NCBI GenBank assembly: GCA_030705665.1
Contig: JAUZQA010000197.1
Location: forward strand, 1 to 7,528
Source of the DNA: Bacillota bacterium
GTDB lineage: Bacteria; Bacillota; Bacilli; Bacillales_B; DSM-18226
Direction of reading: 5' to 3'
Length of the DNA stretch: 7,528 bases
Shown here: positions 1-5,548 of the stretch, in pieces
Numbering within the stretch: position 1 is the stretch's first letter
Layout: each line of letters starts with the position of its first letter
Translations under genes and position numbers: made by a program
Notes under the pieces: generated by a model
Databases searched by the model: none
What the model saw: only the letters and a program-made list of their open reading frames with translations
Told to the model about the DNA's origin: nothing

Positions 1-1428
1 ATGGAATTTGAAACAGTAATTGGACTCGAGGTCCACGTAGAATTAAAAACAGAATCAAAAATCTTTTCGTCCAGTCCAAACCGCTTTGGAGCTGAGCCGA
101 ATACCAATACACACGTCATAGATTTAGGTTATCCAGGTGTGCTCCCAGTCTTAAATAAAAAGGTAGTTGACTACGGTATGAAAGCGGCAATGGCGCTGAA
201 TTGCCAGATTGCAACCGATACGAAGTTTGACCGTAAAAACTACTTTTACCCAGATAATCCCAAAGCTTATCAGATTTCCCAATTTGATAAGCCGATTGGG
301 GAACATGGCTGGATTGATATTGAAGTTAACGGTTATAAGAAAAGGATTGGCATTACAAGAATTCATCTTGAAGAGGATGCCGGTAAACTGAACCATGGAC
401 GCGGCTACTCGCTGGTAGATTTAAATCGTCAGGGAACGCCGCTGATCGAGATTGTATCTGAACCAGATATCCGCACGCCAGATGAAGCATATGCCTATCT
501 TGAAAAATTAAAATCCATTATCCAATATACGGGTGTATCAGATTGTAAAATGGAAGAAGGCTCATTGCGTTGTGATGCCAACATTTCCATTCGCCCTGTT
601 GGACAAGAAGAATTCGGAACGAAAACAGAGTTAAAGAACTTGAATTCCTTTAACTTTGTCCGTAAAGGGCTGGAATATGAAGAATGGCGCCAAAGAGAAG
701 TAGTAAACTCAGGCGGAACGATTGATCAGGAAACACGCCGTTTTGATGAATCATCAAATACTACGATTTTAATGCGTGTCAAAGAAGGATCTGATGATTA
801 TCGCTACTTCCCTGAACCAGACCTTCCTGATTTATTTATTGATGAGGAATGGAAAGCGAGAATCCGCGCTGAAATTCCTGAGCTTCCCGATGCTCGTCAG
901 AAACGATATGTAGAGGATCTTGGACTTCCTGTTTATGATGCCGAGGTTTTAACGGTAACTAAAGAGATGGCTGACTTCTTTGAAGCAACGATTAAGGACG
1001 GTGCAGATTCAAAATTAGCGTCCAACTGGATCATGGGCGATGTTTCAGGATATTTAAATGCAGAACAAAAAGAATTGGCTGATGTTCCGTTAACCCCAGC
1101 TGGTCTTGCCGGCATGATTAAGCTAATTGAAAATGGGACAATCTCCTCGAAGATTGCGAAAACTGTATTTAAAGAACTGATTGAAAATGGCGGCGACGCT
1201 GAACAGATTGTGAAAGAAAAGGGATTGGTACAGATTTCCGATGAGGGCGCATTGCTTAAAATCGTAACGGAAGTGCTTGATGATAATCCGAATATCATTG
1301 AAGATTATAAGAATGGCAAAAAGAAAGCAGCAGGTTTCTTTGTCGGTCAAATCATGAAAGCCACAAAAGGACAGGCTAACCCGCAATTGGTGAATAAACT
1401 TATTGAAGAAGAAATTCAGAAGAGATAA
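1..1428 (+). CDS. gatB: Aspartyl/glutamyl-tRNA(Asn/Gln) amidotransferase subunit B
   Basis: GatB is the tRNA-binding and kinase subunit of the cytoplasmic GatCAB complex, which converts Glu-tRNA(Gln) and Asp-tRNA(Asn) to Gln-tRNA(Gln) and Asn-tRNA(Asn) with ATP and ammonia channelled from GatA. The 475-residue product has the usual family length. The N-terminal catalytic cradle shows GLEVHVEL (residues 8-15, with E10 and H12), the block [18 protein letters not shown] (77-94), HLEEDAGK (122-129) and the GatB signature [13 protein letters not shown] (139-151, ending in E150 I151). The GatB/YqeY-like helical tail that grips the tRNA occupies about residues 330-475. The ATG is the first base of the window and matches the normal GatB start ([12 protein letters not shown]), so upstream gatC-gatA are presumed but not visible. 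No frameshift or missing motif is seen. A strong terminator follows the stop by 7 nt, so this is the operon end. Confidence 0.98.
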   Translation: MEFETVIGLEVHVELKTESKIFSSSPNRFGAEPNTNTHVIDLGYPGVLPVLNKKVVDYGMKAAMALNCQIATDTKFDRKNYFYPDNPKAYQISQFDKPIGEHGWIDIEVNGYKKRIGITRIHLEEDAGKLNHGRGYSLVDLNRQGTPLIEIVSEPDIRTPDEAYAYLEKLKSIIQYTGVSDCKMEEGSLRCDANISIRPVGQEEFGTKTELKNLNSFNFVRKGLEYEEWRQREVVNSGGTIDQETRRFDESSNTTILMRVKEGSDDYRYFPEPDLPDLFIDEEWKARIRAEIPELPDARQKRYVEDLGLPVYDAEVLTVTKEMADFFEATIKDGADSKLASNWIMGDVSGYLNAEQKELADVPLTPAGLAGMIKLIENGTISSKIAKTVFKELIENGGDAEQIVKEKGLVQISDEGALLKIVTEVLDDNPNIIEDYKNGKKKAAGFFVGQIMKATKGQANPQLVNKLIEEEIQKR

Positions 1429-1435
1429 TGATATT

Positions 1436-1468
1436 AAAGCTGGCAGATAACATTCTGTCAGCTTTTTT
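1436..1468 (+). terminator. Intrinsic terminator of the gat operon
   Basis: Bases 1436-1447 pair with 1454-1465 in a 12-bp stem containing one G-T wobble, closing a 6-nt loop. A T-run at 1463-1468 follows directly. It begins 7 nt after the gatB stop, so it should end gatB transcription and insulate the tRNA-like locus downstream. Confidence 0.93.
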
Positions 1469-1527
1469 CGACTTTCTTTTTATATTTCCTGGGGAAACTT
1501 TCTTTCTATAACAATGATTTATTGATC

Positions 1528-1549
1528 TTTAATCAAACGTTTGTTTAAA
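1528..1549. promoter_or_regulatory. Operator-like palindrome, copy 1
   Basis: A 22-bp inverted repeat centred between C1538 and G1539, with arms of 11 bp and a single mismatched pair (1533 against 1544). It begins with TTTAATCAAACG, a 12-mer shared with copy 2 in the same position relative to the centre. The size, symmetry and absence of a T-run suggest a binding site for a dimeric regulator, TetR family being the obvious guess, rather than a terminator. No regulator gene is in the window. Confidence 0.5.
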
Positions 1550-1651
1550 AATTGGCCAAAAAAACTTGTAGATGTATGTAAAAATTTTATAGTGAAGAAA
1601 ACAAAATTATAGACAACCTTTTTATATAATTTTTTCAAAAAAGCTTTAACA

Positions 1652-1665
1652 ATAGAGTGCTCTAT
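1652..1665. repeat. 14-bp dyad next to operator copy 2
   Basis: ATAGAG and CTCTAT form a perfect 6-bp inverted repeat separated by 2 bp. It ends 3 bp before operator-like copy 2. The 2-nt centre is too small for an RNA hairpin loop with all pairs formed, so a protein site is more likely than an RNA structure, but chance is possible in such AT-rich DNA. Confidence 0.35.
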
Positions 1666-1668
1666 GAA

Positions 1669-1690
1669 TTTAATCAAACGATTGATTGAA
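1669..1690. promoter_or_regulatory. Operator-like palindrome, copy 2
   Basis: An inverted repeat with 9-bp arms TTTAATCAA (1669-1677) and TTGATTGAA (1682-1690), one mismatch, centred between C1679 and G1680. It shares the 12-mer TTTAATCAAACG with copy 1 at the same distance from the centre; the centres lie 141 bp apart. It sits about 80 bp upstream of the tRNA-like element. The repeated geometry is the main evidence for a real protein-binding site. Confidence 0.5.
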
Positions 1691-1770
1691 ATACTGTCTG
1701 TCGTAATGAGTCAGGGGAGTAAAATTGCAGCAGGAATGAAGTGCTAAAATAAAGAATATAAATAATAGGA

Positions 1771-1844
1771 TGGGATGTAGCTCAGCTTGGTAGAGCACTT
1801 ACATGGGGTGCTAGGGGTCGCAGGTTCCATTCCTGTCATCCCGA
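1771..1844 (+). tRNA. Degenerate tRNA-Pro-like element, anticodon GGG
   Basis: The 74 bases fold as a tRNA closest to Bacillus tRNA-Pro. The acceptor stem is TGGGATG/CATCCCG with a T1-G72 wobble where normal tRNA-Pro has C1-G72. The D arm (GCTC/GAGC, 9-nt loop with GG) and T stem (GCAGG/CCTGT) are intact. The anticodon loop ATGGGGT gives anticodon GGG at 1804-1806, reading proline CCC/CCU. Oddities: two mismatches (T-T and A-C) inside the 5-bp anticodon stem, T-loop TTCCATT with C at position 57 where a purine is expected, and no encoded CCA (TAT follows A73). Features known to matter for bacterial ProRS, namely A73, G72, G35 and G36, are retained. It is probably a pseudo-tRNA or a tRNA-like RNA with a non-translational role; a functional minor tRNA-Pro is less likely. 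No convincing promoter was found immediately upstream. Confidence 0.75.
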
Positions 1845-1849
1845 TATGG

Positions 1850-1877
1850 AAAAGGCCCCTTCATTTTTGAAGGGACC
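1850..1877 (-). terminator. Intrinsic terminator of putP
   Basis: Bases 1868-1877 and 1854-1863 form a 10-bp stem with a 4-nt loop, starting 7 nt after the putP stop. Read on the minus strand, the one non-Watson-Crick position (1875/1856) is a U-G wobble and the stem is followed by UUUU (1853-1850). Read on the plus strand the same position is an A-C mismatch and no T-run follows. The polarity therefore favours putP, though it may act weakly on the tRNA-like transcript as well. Confidence 0.85.
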
Positions 1878-1883
1878 ATTCTA

Positions 1884-3362
1884 TTAGCCATGCTTTAGCA
1901 ATTTGACGCTTTCCTGAAAATCTTCTTCGATCGCATGGTTTTTCTGATACGTCATGTAACTGACAGCTACAGAAACTAGCAAATTAAATACAAATCCAGG
2001 AACGATTTCGTAGAGAGTATCGCCAAGACCAACGTTTTTCCAAACAATGACCGTAACGGCACCTACAATCATTCCAAAAAGGGCTCCCCAGTTGGTCATC
2101 TTCTTCCAAAACAAACTTAAAAGAATAGTCGGCCCAAAGGAAGCGCCAAAACCGGCCCATGCATAGGCTACAAGGTTTAAAATCGTATTGTTTTGCCTAA
2201 AAGCAAGCGCTGCTGCTACTAACGAAACGAGTAAAACAGCCATTCTTCCAAGGAAAACTAGTTCTTTATCCTTTGCATCTTTACGGACAACGATTTTGTA
2301 CAAGTCCTCAACTAGAGCACTTGATGTCACAATTAATTGTGAAGAAACGGTGCTCATAATGGCTGCTAAGATTGCTGCCAAAACGAAACCTGCAAACAGT
2401 GGGTGGAATAGAATTTGTCCAAGTTCAATAAACACAGCTTCAGGGTTCTTCAATGTGTATTGGTGATTATGATGGAAAAAAGCCAAACCAATAAAGGCAG
2501 TAAAGATGGTACCAAATAAAGAGAAGATCATCCAACTCATACCAATTCTGCGTGCGCTCTTGATTTCTTTGACAGTCGTAATTGCCATAAACCGTACAAT
2601 GATATGCGGCTGGCCAAAGTATCCAAGACCCCATGCCATAGCCGAGATAATTCCTAATAAGGATGTTCCCTTAAATAAGTCTAATATGGTTGGATTAATC
2701 GAGTGAATCGTCTCAAATGTTTTGACTGGTCCGCCGGTATGGAAAATTCCAATTGCCGGTACGAGCAATAGTGCGATGACCATCATCAAACCTTGGATAA
2801 AGTCAGTGTAACTAACGGCAAGAAAGCCGCCAAAAAGAGTATAGGCAATACAAACCCCGCCTACAATATAAAGACCCGTTTGATAGCTTGTATGGAACGA
2901 GCTTTGAAAGAATACGGCTCCTGAAACCATTCCTGAAGAAACATAAAAAGTAAAGAAGACTAAAATAACAATCCCTGAAACAATGCGAAGCATTTTTGTA
3001 TCATCTTTAAAGCGGTTTTCTAAGTAGCTTGGAATCGTAATGGAGTCATTTGCTACTTGTGTGTAGGTGCGCAACCGAGGTGCTACTAATAACCAGTTAA
3101 GATAGCAGCCTATTGTTAATCCAATGGCAATCCATGCATCTGCCAATCCGGTTACATATATACCGCCAGGCAGTCCCATCAAGAGCCAGCCGCTCATATC
3201 GGCTGCACCTGCGCTTAATGCGGTGACAGCTGGACCTAACGATCGTCCTCCCAGCATGTAATCAGTAAGATTGCTCGTTTTCCGGTAAGCATACCAGCCA
3301 ATTAAAAGCATACCGGCTAAGTAAATTCCAATGGAAATAAGCTGTAGTGTTTCCTTTGACAT
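1884..3362 (-). CDS. putP: Sodium/proline symporter (SSS family)
   Basis: This inner-membrane transporter of the solute:sodium symporter family imports proline with Na+, for use as carbon and nitrogen source or osmoprotectant. The 492-residue product has 12-13 predicted hydrophobic segments. The TM2 motif ADMSGWLLMGLPG holds D55, S57, W59 and G63, at the same numbers as the Na+/proline-binding residues of E. coli PutP. The family signature GLGYFGQPHIIVRFMA spans 245-260, and IMSTVSSQL (335-343) carries the S337/T338 pair equivalent to the second sodium-site residues. The paralogue OpuE (osmotically controlled proline uptake) is the main alternative; N-terminal wording such as RKTSNLTDYMLGGR and NDSITIPSYLENRF looks more like PutP, and no SigB-type promoter is evident. 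The ATG is preceded by GGAGGGG at 3368-3374, 5 nt away. It is transcribed alone, convergent with the tRNA-like element and divergent from dgkB. Confidence 0.93.
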   Translation of the reverse strand: MSKETLQLISIGIYLAGMLLIGWYAYRKTSNLTDYMLGGRSLGPAVTALSAGAADMSGWLLMGLPGGIYVTGLADAWIAIGLTIGCYLNWLLVAPRLRTYTQVANDSITIPSYLENRFKDDTKMLRIVSGIVILVFFTFYVSSGMVSGAVFFQSSFHTSYQTGLYIVGGVCIAYTLFGGFLAVSYTDFIQGLMMVIALLLVPAIGIFHTGGPVKTFETIHSINPTILDLFKGTSLLGIISAMAWGLGYFGQPHIIVRFMAITTVKEIKSARRIGMSWMIFSLFGTIFTAFIGLAFFHHNHQYTLKNPEAVFIELGQILFHPLFAGFVLAAILAAIMSTVSSQLIVTSSALVEDLYKIVVRKDAKDKELVFLGRMAVLLVSLVAAALAFRQNNTILNLVAYAWAGFGASFGPTILLSLFWKKMTNWGALFGMIVGAVTVIVWKNVGLGDTLYEIVPGFVFNLLVSVAVSYMTYQKNHAIEEDFQESVKLLKHG

Positions 3363-3548
3363 TCATTCCCCTCCATTATCATTATTTTGCAATCATACAA
3401 AATTGCACGAATCAGAATTCATATTCATAAAATTCTGAATGCGAAGGTAAAAAATCGCCTCTATCAGGAATCATAATCGACGAGTTCACCTTATCACAAA
3501 AGAATTTTCTTAAAAATTTTATATTGAATAAAAATTCTATTAACTTTA
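3363..3548 (-). promoter_or_regulatory. Long putP 5' leader with inverted repeats
   Basis: Between the predicted start point and the putP ATG lies roughly 180 nt of untranslated leader. It contains an 8-bp inverted repeat (TCAGAATT 3412-3419 with 3431-3438, 11-nt loop), a 6-bp repeat (3388-3393 with 3402-3407), and a weaker nested pair (3444-3448 with 3488-3492; 3455-3459 with 3479-3483) followed on the minus strand by T6 (3454-3449). The strong SD at 3368-3374 lies downstream of all of these. No known riboswitch or T-box was recognised. Confidence 0.4.
3503..3517. promoter_or_regulatory. CodY-box-like site in putP leader
   Basis: The 15-mer AATTTTCTTAAAAAT differs at two positions from the CodY consensus AATTTTCWGAAAATT. 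It lies about 32 bp downstream of the putP -10, where a bound repressor would block transcription. CodY represses nitrogen and amino-acid uptake genes when branched-chain amino acids and GTP are high, and it is known to influence B. subtilis put genes. The surrounding DNA is very AT-rich, so chance matches are possible. Confidence 0.45.
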
Positions 3549-3578
3549 TTTATAATACAATTTTTCATGCCTAGTCAA
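3549..3578 (-). promoter_or_regulatory. putP sigma-A-type promoter
   Basis: On the minus strand TTGACT (3578-3573) and TATAAA (3554-3549) are separated by 18 bp. This is the best -35/-10 pair upstream of putP and predicts a start near 3542. Its -35 matches the consensus at five of six positions. Confidence 0.65.
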
Positions 3579-3581
3579 TAT

Positions 3582-3698
3582 GATTACTTTATTAATATAG
3601 AAAAAATAATTTACCATTCTTTCAAATTGCCTTTTCCATTAGCTTTCGCTGTTAATAAGATGATGTATTAATTTTTTAAGAAATTCTTCCGAGTTTTT
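3582..3698. other. Middle of the putP-dgkB divergent intergenic region
   Basis: This AT-rich stretch between the two outward-facing promoters has no credible coding region. The only structure seen is a 6-bp inverted repeat TTAATA (3652-3657) with TATTAA (3666-3671), 8 bp apart, which could be an activator site but is also easily produced by chance. A PutR-type or other activator site for putP would be expected in this area, but none can be assigned. Confidence 0.4.
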
Positions 3699-3726
3699 TT
3701 GCAAAAAAGGAAAAATGAGTTATGAT
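3699..3726 (+). promoter_or_regulatory. dgkB sigma-A-type promoter
   Basis: TTGCAA (3699-3704) and TATGAT (3721-3726) are separated by 16 bp, giving a predicted start near 3733 and a leader of about 95 nt before dgkB. The overlapping GATAAT (3724-3729) is an alternative -10 with a 19-bp spacer. Confidence 0.55.
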
Positions 3727-3828
3727 AATAGTCGGACGTTTTCAATAGAGATTAGAACGTAATATTCAATTTTTATACAATTGGCAGACCTTAAAAAATG
3801 AGTGAACTTTAGTAATAGGATGATGAAA

Positions 3829-4770
3829 ATGAAAAGAGCAAGACTTATATATAATCCTACATCTGGGAGGGAGATTCTTAAGCGCAATCTGCCGGATATA
3901 CTTCAAAAGCTGGAAATAGCAGGTTACGAGGCTTCCTGTCATGCGACGACGGGTGCGGGCGACGCAACAAATGCAGCAAAGGTTGCGGTTGAACGCGAAT
4001 ACGATGTCGTGATTGCTGCAGGCGGGGATGGAACCATCCATGAGGTAGTCAACGGAATTGCAGAGCAGAAGTTTCGTCCAAGGCTGGGAATTATTCCTGG
4101 AGGAACAACCAATGATTTTGCCCGTGCATTGCAGATCCCGCGTGATATCGGGGCTGCGGTTGATATTATTGTAAAAGGGGATACCATACCAGTTGATATT
4201 GGCAGGATCAATGATAAGTATTTTATCAATATTGCTGGTGGCGGCAGGATCACGGAGCTTACCTATGAGGTGCCCAGCAAATTAAAAACGATGCTTGGCC
4301 AGCTTGCTTACTATTTAAAAGGAATGGAAATGCTGCCTTCTATTAATGCTACTGATTTAAGAATCGAATATGATGGCAAGCTTTTTGAAGGAGAGGTCAT
4401 GCTTTTCCTTGTAGGTTTGACCAACTCAATTGGTGGATTTGAAAAATTGGCTCCCGATTCATCCATTAATGATGGCTTGTTTTCGTTGTTAATCTTGAAA
4501 AAAATTAATCTTGCTGATTTTATTCGAATTGCAACGTTAGCATTAAGGGGCGAACATGTAAATGACCCAAACGTCATTTATACTCAGGCAAATCATATTA
4601 AAGTGAAATCGATGGAAAAGGTTCAATTGAATTTGGATGGTGAATTCGGCGGGTTGCTGCCTGCAGAATTTGAAAACCTTTATCGTCATCTAGAGGTGTT
4701 TGTTCCAATCGATGATATTCGTCCACTCGATAAACCAACTGATTGGATATCTGGAAAAACATATAGCTAA
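3829..4770 (+). CDS. dgkB: Diacylglycerol kinase DgkB (soluble, DAGK_cat family)
   Basis: This cytoplasmic enzyme phosphorylates diacylglycerol to phosphatidic acid with ATP, recycling the diacylglycerol released when phosphatidylglycerol is used for lipoteichoic acid synthesis. From this start the product is 313 residues, near the roughly 300 usual for the family. The N-terminal nucleotide-binding domain has NPTSG (9-13), AAGGDGTIHEVVNG (63-76, D67) and PGGTTNDFARAL (90-101). The beta-sandwich domain has GGFEKLAPDSSINDG (202-216, D215) and LDGE (269-272, E272 the likely catalytic base by comparison with S. aureus DgkB). ATG 3829 is chosen because MKRARxIYNPTSG matches the family N-terminus and AGGATGA (3817-3823) gives a modest SD. 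An in-frame GTG at 3802 and ATGs at 3820 and 3823 lack an SD. It is monocistronic, between its own promoter and terminator. Confidence 0.95.
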   Translation: MKRARLIYNPTSGREILKRNLPDILQKLEIAGYEASCHATTGAGDATNAAKVAVEREYDVVIAAGGDGTIHEVVNGIAEQKFRPRLGIIPGGTTNDFARALQIPRDIGAAVDIIVKGDTIPVDIGRINDKYFINIAGGGRITELTYEVPSKLKTMLGQLAYYLKGMEMLPSINATDLRIEYDGKLFEGEVMLFLVGLTNSIGGFEKLAPDSSINDGLFSLLILKKINLADFIRIATLALRGEHVNDPNVIYTQANHIKVKSMEKVQLNLDGEFGGLLPAEFENLYRHLEVFVPIDDIRPLDKPTDWISGKTYS

Positions 4771-4773
4771 AAC

Positions 4774-4812
4774 AAAGTTCGTTTCCAATTGGGACGAGCT
4801 TTTTCTTTTTTT
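4774..4812 (+). terminator. Intrinsic terminator of dgkB
   Basis: Bases 4774-4785 pair with 4791-4802 in a 12-bp stem with several G-T wobbles and a 5-nt loop, followed by a T-rich run through 4812 interrupted by one C. It starts 3 nt after the dgkB stop. Confidence 0.88.
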
Positions 4813-4820
4813 AAAAAACT

Positions 4821-4858
4821 GTTAAACTTGCGATAAGCCACTTACTGGCGCTTTTAAC
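4821..4858. repeat. Nested inverted repeat upstream of pncA
   Basis: GTTAAA (4821-4826) pairs with TTTAAC (4853-4858), and inside it GCCA (4837-4840) pairs with TGGC (4846-4849) around a 5-nt loop. It lies about 35 bp upstream of the pncA -10, just after the dgkB terminator. It may be a regulator site or a backup termination structure; function is unknown. Confidence 0.3.
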
Positions 4859-4889
4859 CATATAGGTATTTCTGCAATTTTGCAAATAG

Positions 4890-4898
4890 TGTTATAAT
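4890..4898 (+). promoter_or_regulatory. Extended -10 promoter of pncA-pncB
   Basis: TGTTATAAT is a perfect extended -10 (TG-N-TATAAT). At the expected -35 position (4870-4875, TTCTGC) the match is poor, which fits an extended -10 promoter. The predicted start near 4905 leaves a leader of about 45 nt. Confidence 0.65.
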
Positions 4899-4949
4899 GA
4901 CATAAAGTATGACAGGATTTCAGACACTATTCAAAGGGGCTGAGGGGGA

Positions 4950-5501
4950 ATGGCAGGCAAAGCCTTAATTAATATCGATTATACATATGATTTTGTAGCG
5001 GATGATGGGGCATTAACATGTGGAGAACCTGGACAAAAAATTGAAAATAAAATTGTTGAACGAACAGAAGCCTTCATCCGAAATGGAGATTTTGTTGTGT
5101 TTGCAATTGATTCGCATGATCAAGATGATTCCTATCATCCAGAAACGCAATTATTTCCGCCGCATAATATTAGAGGAACAATGGGCAGAGAGCTATTTGG
5201 AAAATTAAAAAACGTTTACGAAAAAAATAAAGAGCATAAGAATGTTATTTATATCGATAAAACACGCTACTCAGCCTTTGCGGGTACAGATCTAGAGCTA
5301 AAATTAAGGGAACGCGGAATAACTGAAGTGCATCTTGTTGGAGTTTGTACGGATATTTGTGTCCTCCACACGGCAGTTGATGCGTATAACAGGGGATTTA
5401 AGATTGTTGTTTATAAAGATGCAGTTGCTTCCTTTAACCAAATGGGTCATGAATGGGCATTAGGGCACTTTGAGCAGGCAATGGGGATCATCGTTAAATA
5501 A
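4950..5501 (+). CDS. pncA: Nicotinamidase
   Basis: PncA hydrolyses nicotinamide to nicotinate and ammonia, the first step of the Preiss-Handler NAD salvage route, in the cytoplasm. The 183-residue product has the same length as B. subtilis PncA (YueJ) and belongs to the cysteine-hydrolase (isochorismatase-like) fold. The catalytic triad is visible: D10 in INIDYTYDF, K104 in DKTRYSAFAGTDLE, and nucleophile C137 in GVCTDICVLHTA (131-142). The metal ligands are D54 and H56 (AIDSHD) and H72 (FPPHNIRGT). Two purine-rich tracts precede the ATG, AAAGGGG (4934-4940) and GAGGGGG (4942-4948); the second is unusually close to the ATG, so the first may be the working SD. It is followed 47 nt later by pncB with no terminator between, so the two enzymes of consecutive steps are likely cotranscribed. 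Confidence 0.95.
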   Translation: MAGKALINIDYTYDFVADDGALTCGEPGQKIENKIVERTEAFIRNGDFVVFAIDSHDQDDSYHPETQLFPPHNIRGTMGRELFGKLKNVYEKNKEHKNVIYIDKTRYSAFAGTDLELKLRERGITEVHLVGVCTDICVLHTAVDAYNRGFKIVVYKDAVASFNQMGHEWALGHFEQAMGIIVK

Positions 5502-5538
5502 TAAATAGATTGTTTGTTGTAAAACACTCACAGATGTC

Positions 5539-5543
5539 GGAGG
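5539..5543 (+). promoter_or_regulatory. Ribosome-binding site fixing the pncB start
   Basis: GGAGG lies 5 nt before ATG 5549. The same frame is open back to a TTG at 5510, but that TTG has no SD and the extra 13 residues are not part of the family, so this site decides the start. Confidence 0.85.
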
Positions 5544-5548
5544 TTATT

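Larger units (their letters stand above)
1471..1770. other. AT-rich gene-free region with dyads
   Basis: No convincing coding region is visible here: candidate starts such as ATG 1574 or 1736 give only a few codons, and none has a credible reading frame. The stretch holds two related operator-like palindromes (1528-1549 and 1669-1690), a 14-bp dyad (1652-1665), a weak promoter-like pair between them (TTGTAG 1566-1571, TATAGT 1588-1593, 16-nt spacer) and an isolated TATAAT at 1625-1630 without a good -35. The only transcription unit they could serve on the plus strand within the window is the tRNA-like element at 1771. Confidence 0.6.

Noticed and set aside
151..1386. Several short open frames overlapping gatB on both strands
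   Set aside because: They lie wholly inside a strongly conserved gatB, lack ribosome-binding sites and show no recognisable protein family wording; they are shadows of gatB.
1528..1549. Catabolite-responsive (cre) element for CcpA
   Set aside because: The centre is CG as in cre, but the flanking TG and CA pairs are not at the required positions in either palindrome.
1725..1762. Promoter immediately upstream of the tRNA-like element
   Set aside because: TTGCAG 1725-1730 and TAAAAT 1745-1750 are only 14 bp apart, and TATAAA 1757-1762 has no -35 at a workable distance.
2188..2706. Plus-strand open frames within putP
   Set aside because: They overlap the conserved transmembrane coding sequence of putP in the opposite direction, and have no SD or family resemblance.
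3731..3746. cre-like half-site downstream of the dgkB promoter
   Set aside because: The right half fits the consensus but the left half does not, so it is not a supportable CcpA site.
3802..3828. Upstream GTG start (and ATGs at 3820, 3823) for dgkB
   Set aside because: No SD precedes them and the extra residues are absent from the DgkB family, whose N-terminus matches MKRAR at 3829.
4899..4930. NiaR (niacin repressor) operator near the pncA start point
   Set aside because: GACAGG and GACACT words occur, but they do not form the symmetric arrangement expected of an operator.
5510..5548. TTG start for pncB at 5510
   Set aside because: No SD precedes it; the 13 added residues do not fit the family, and GGAGG sits ideally before ATG 5549.
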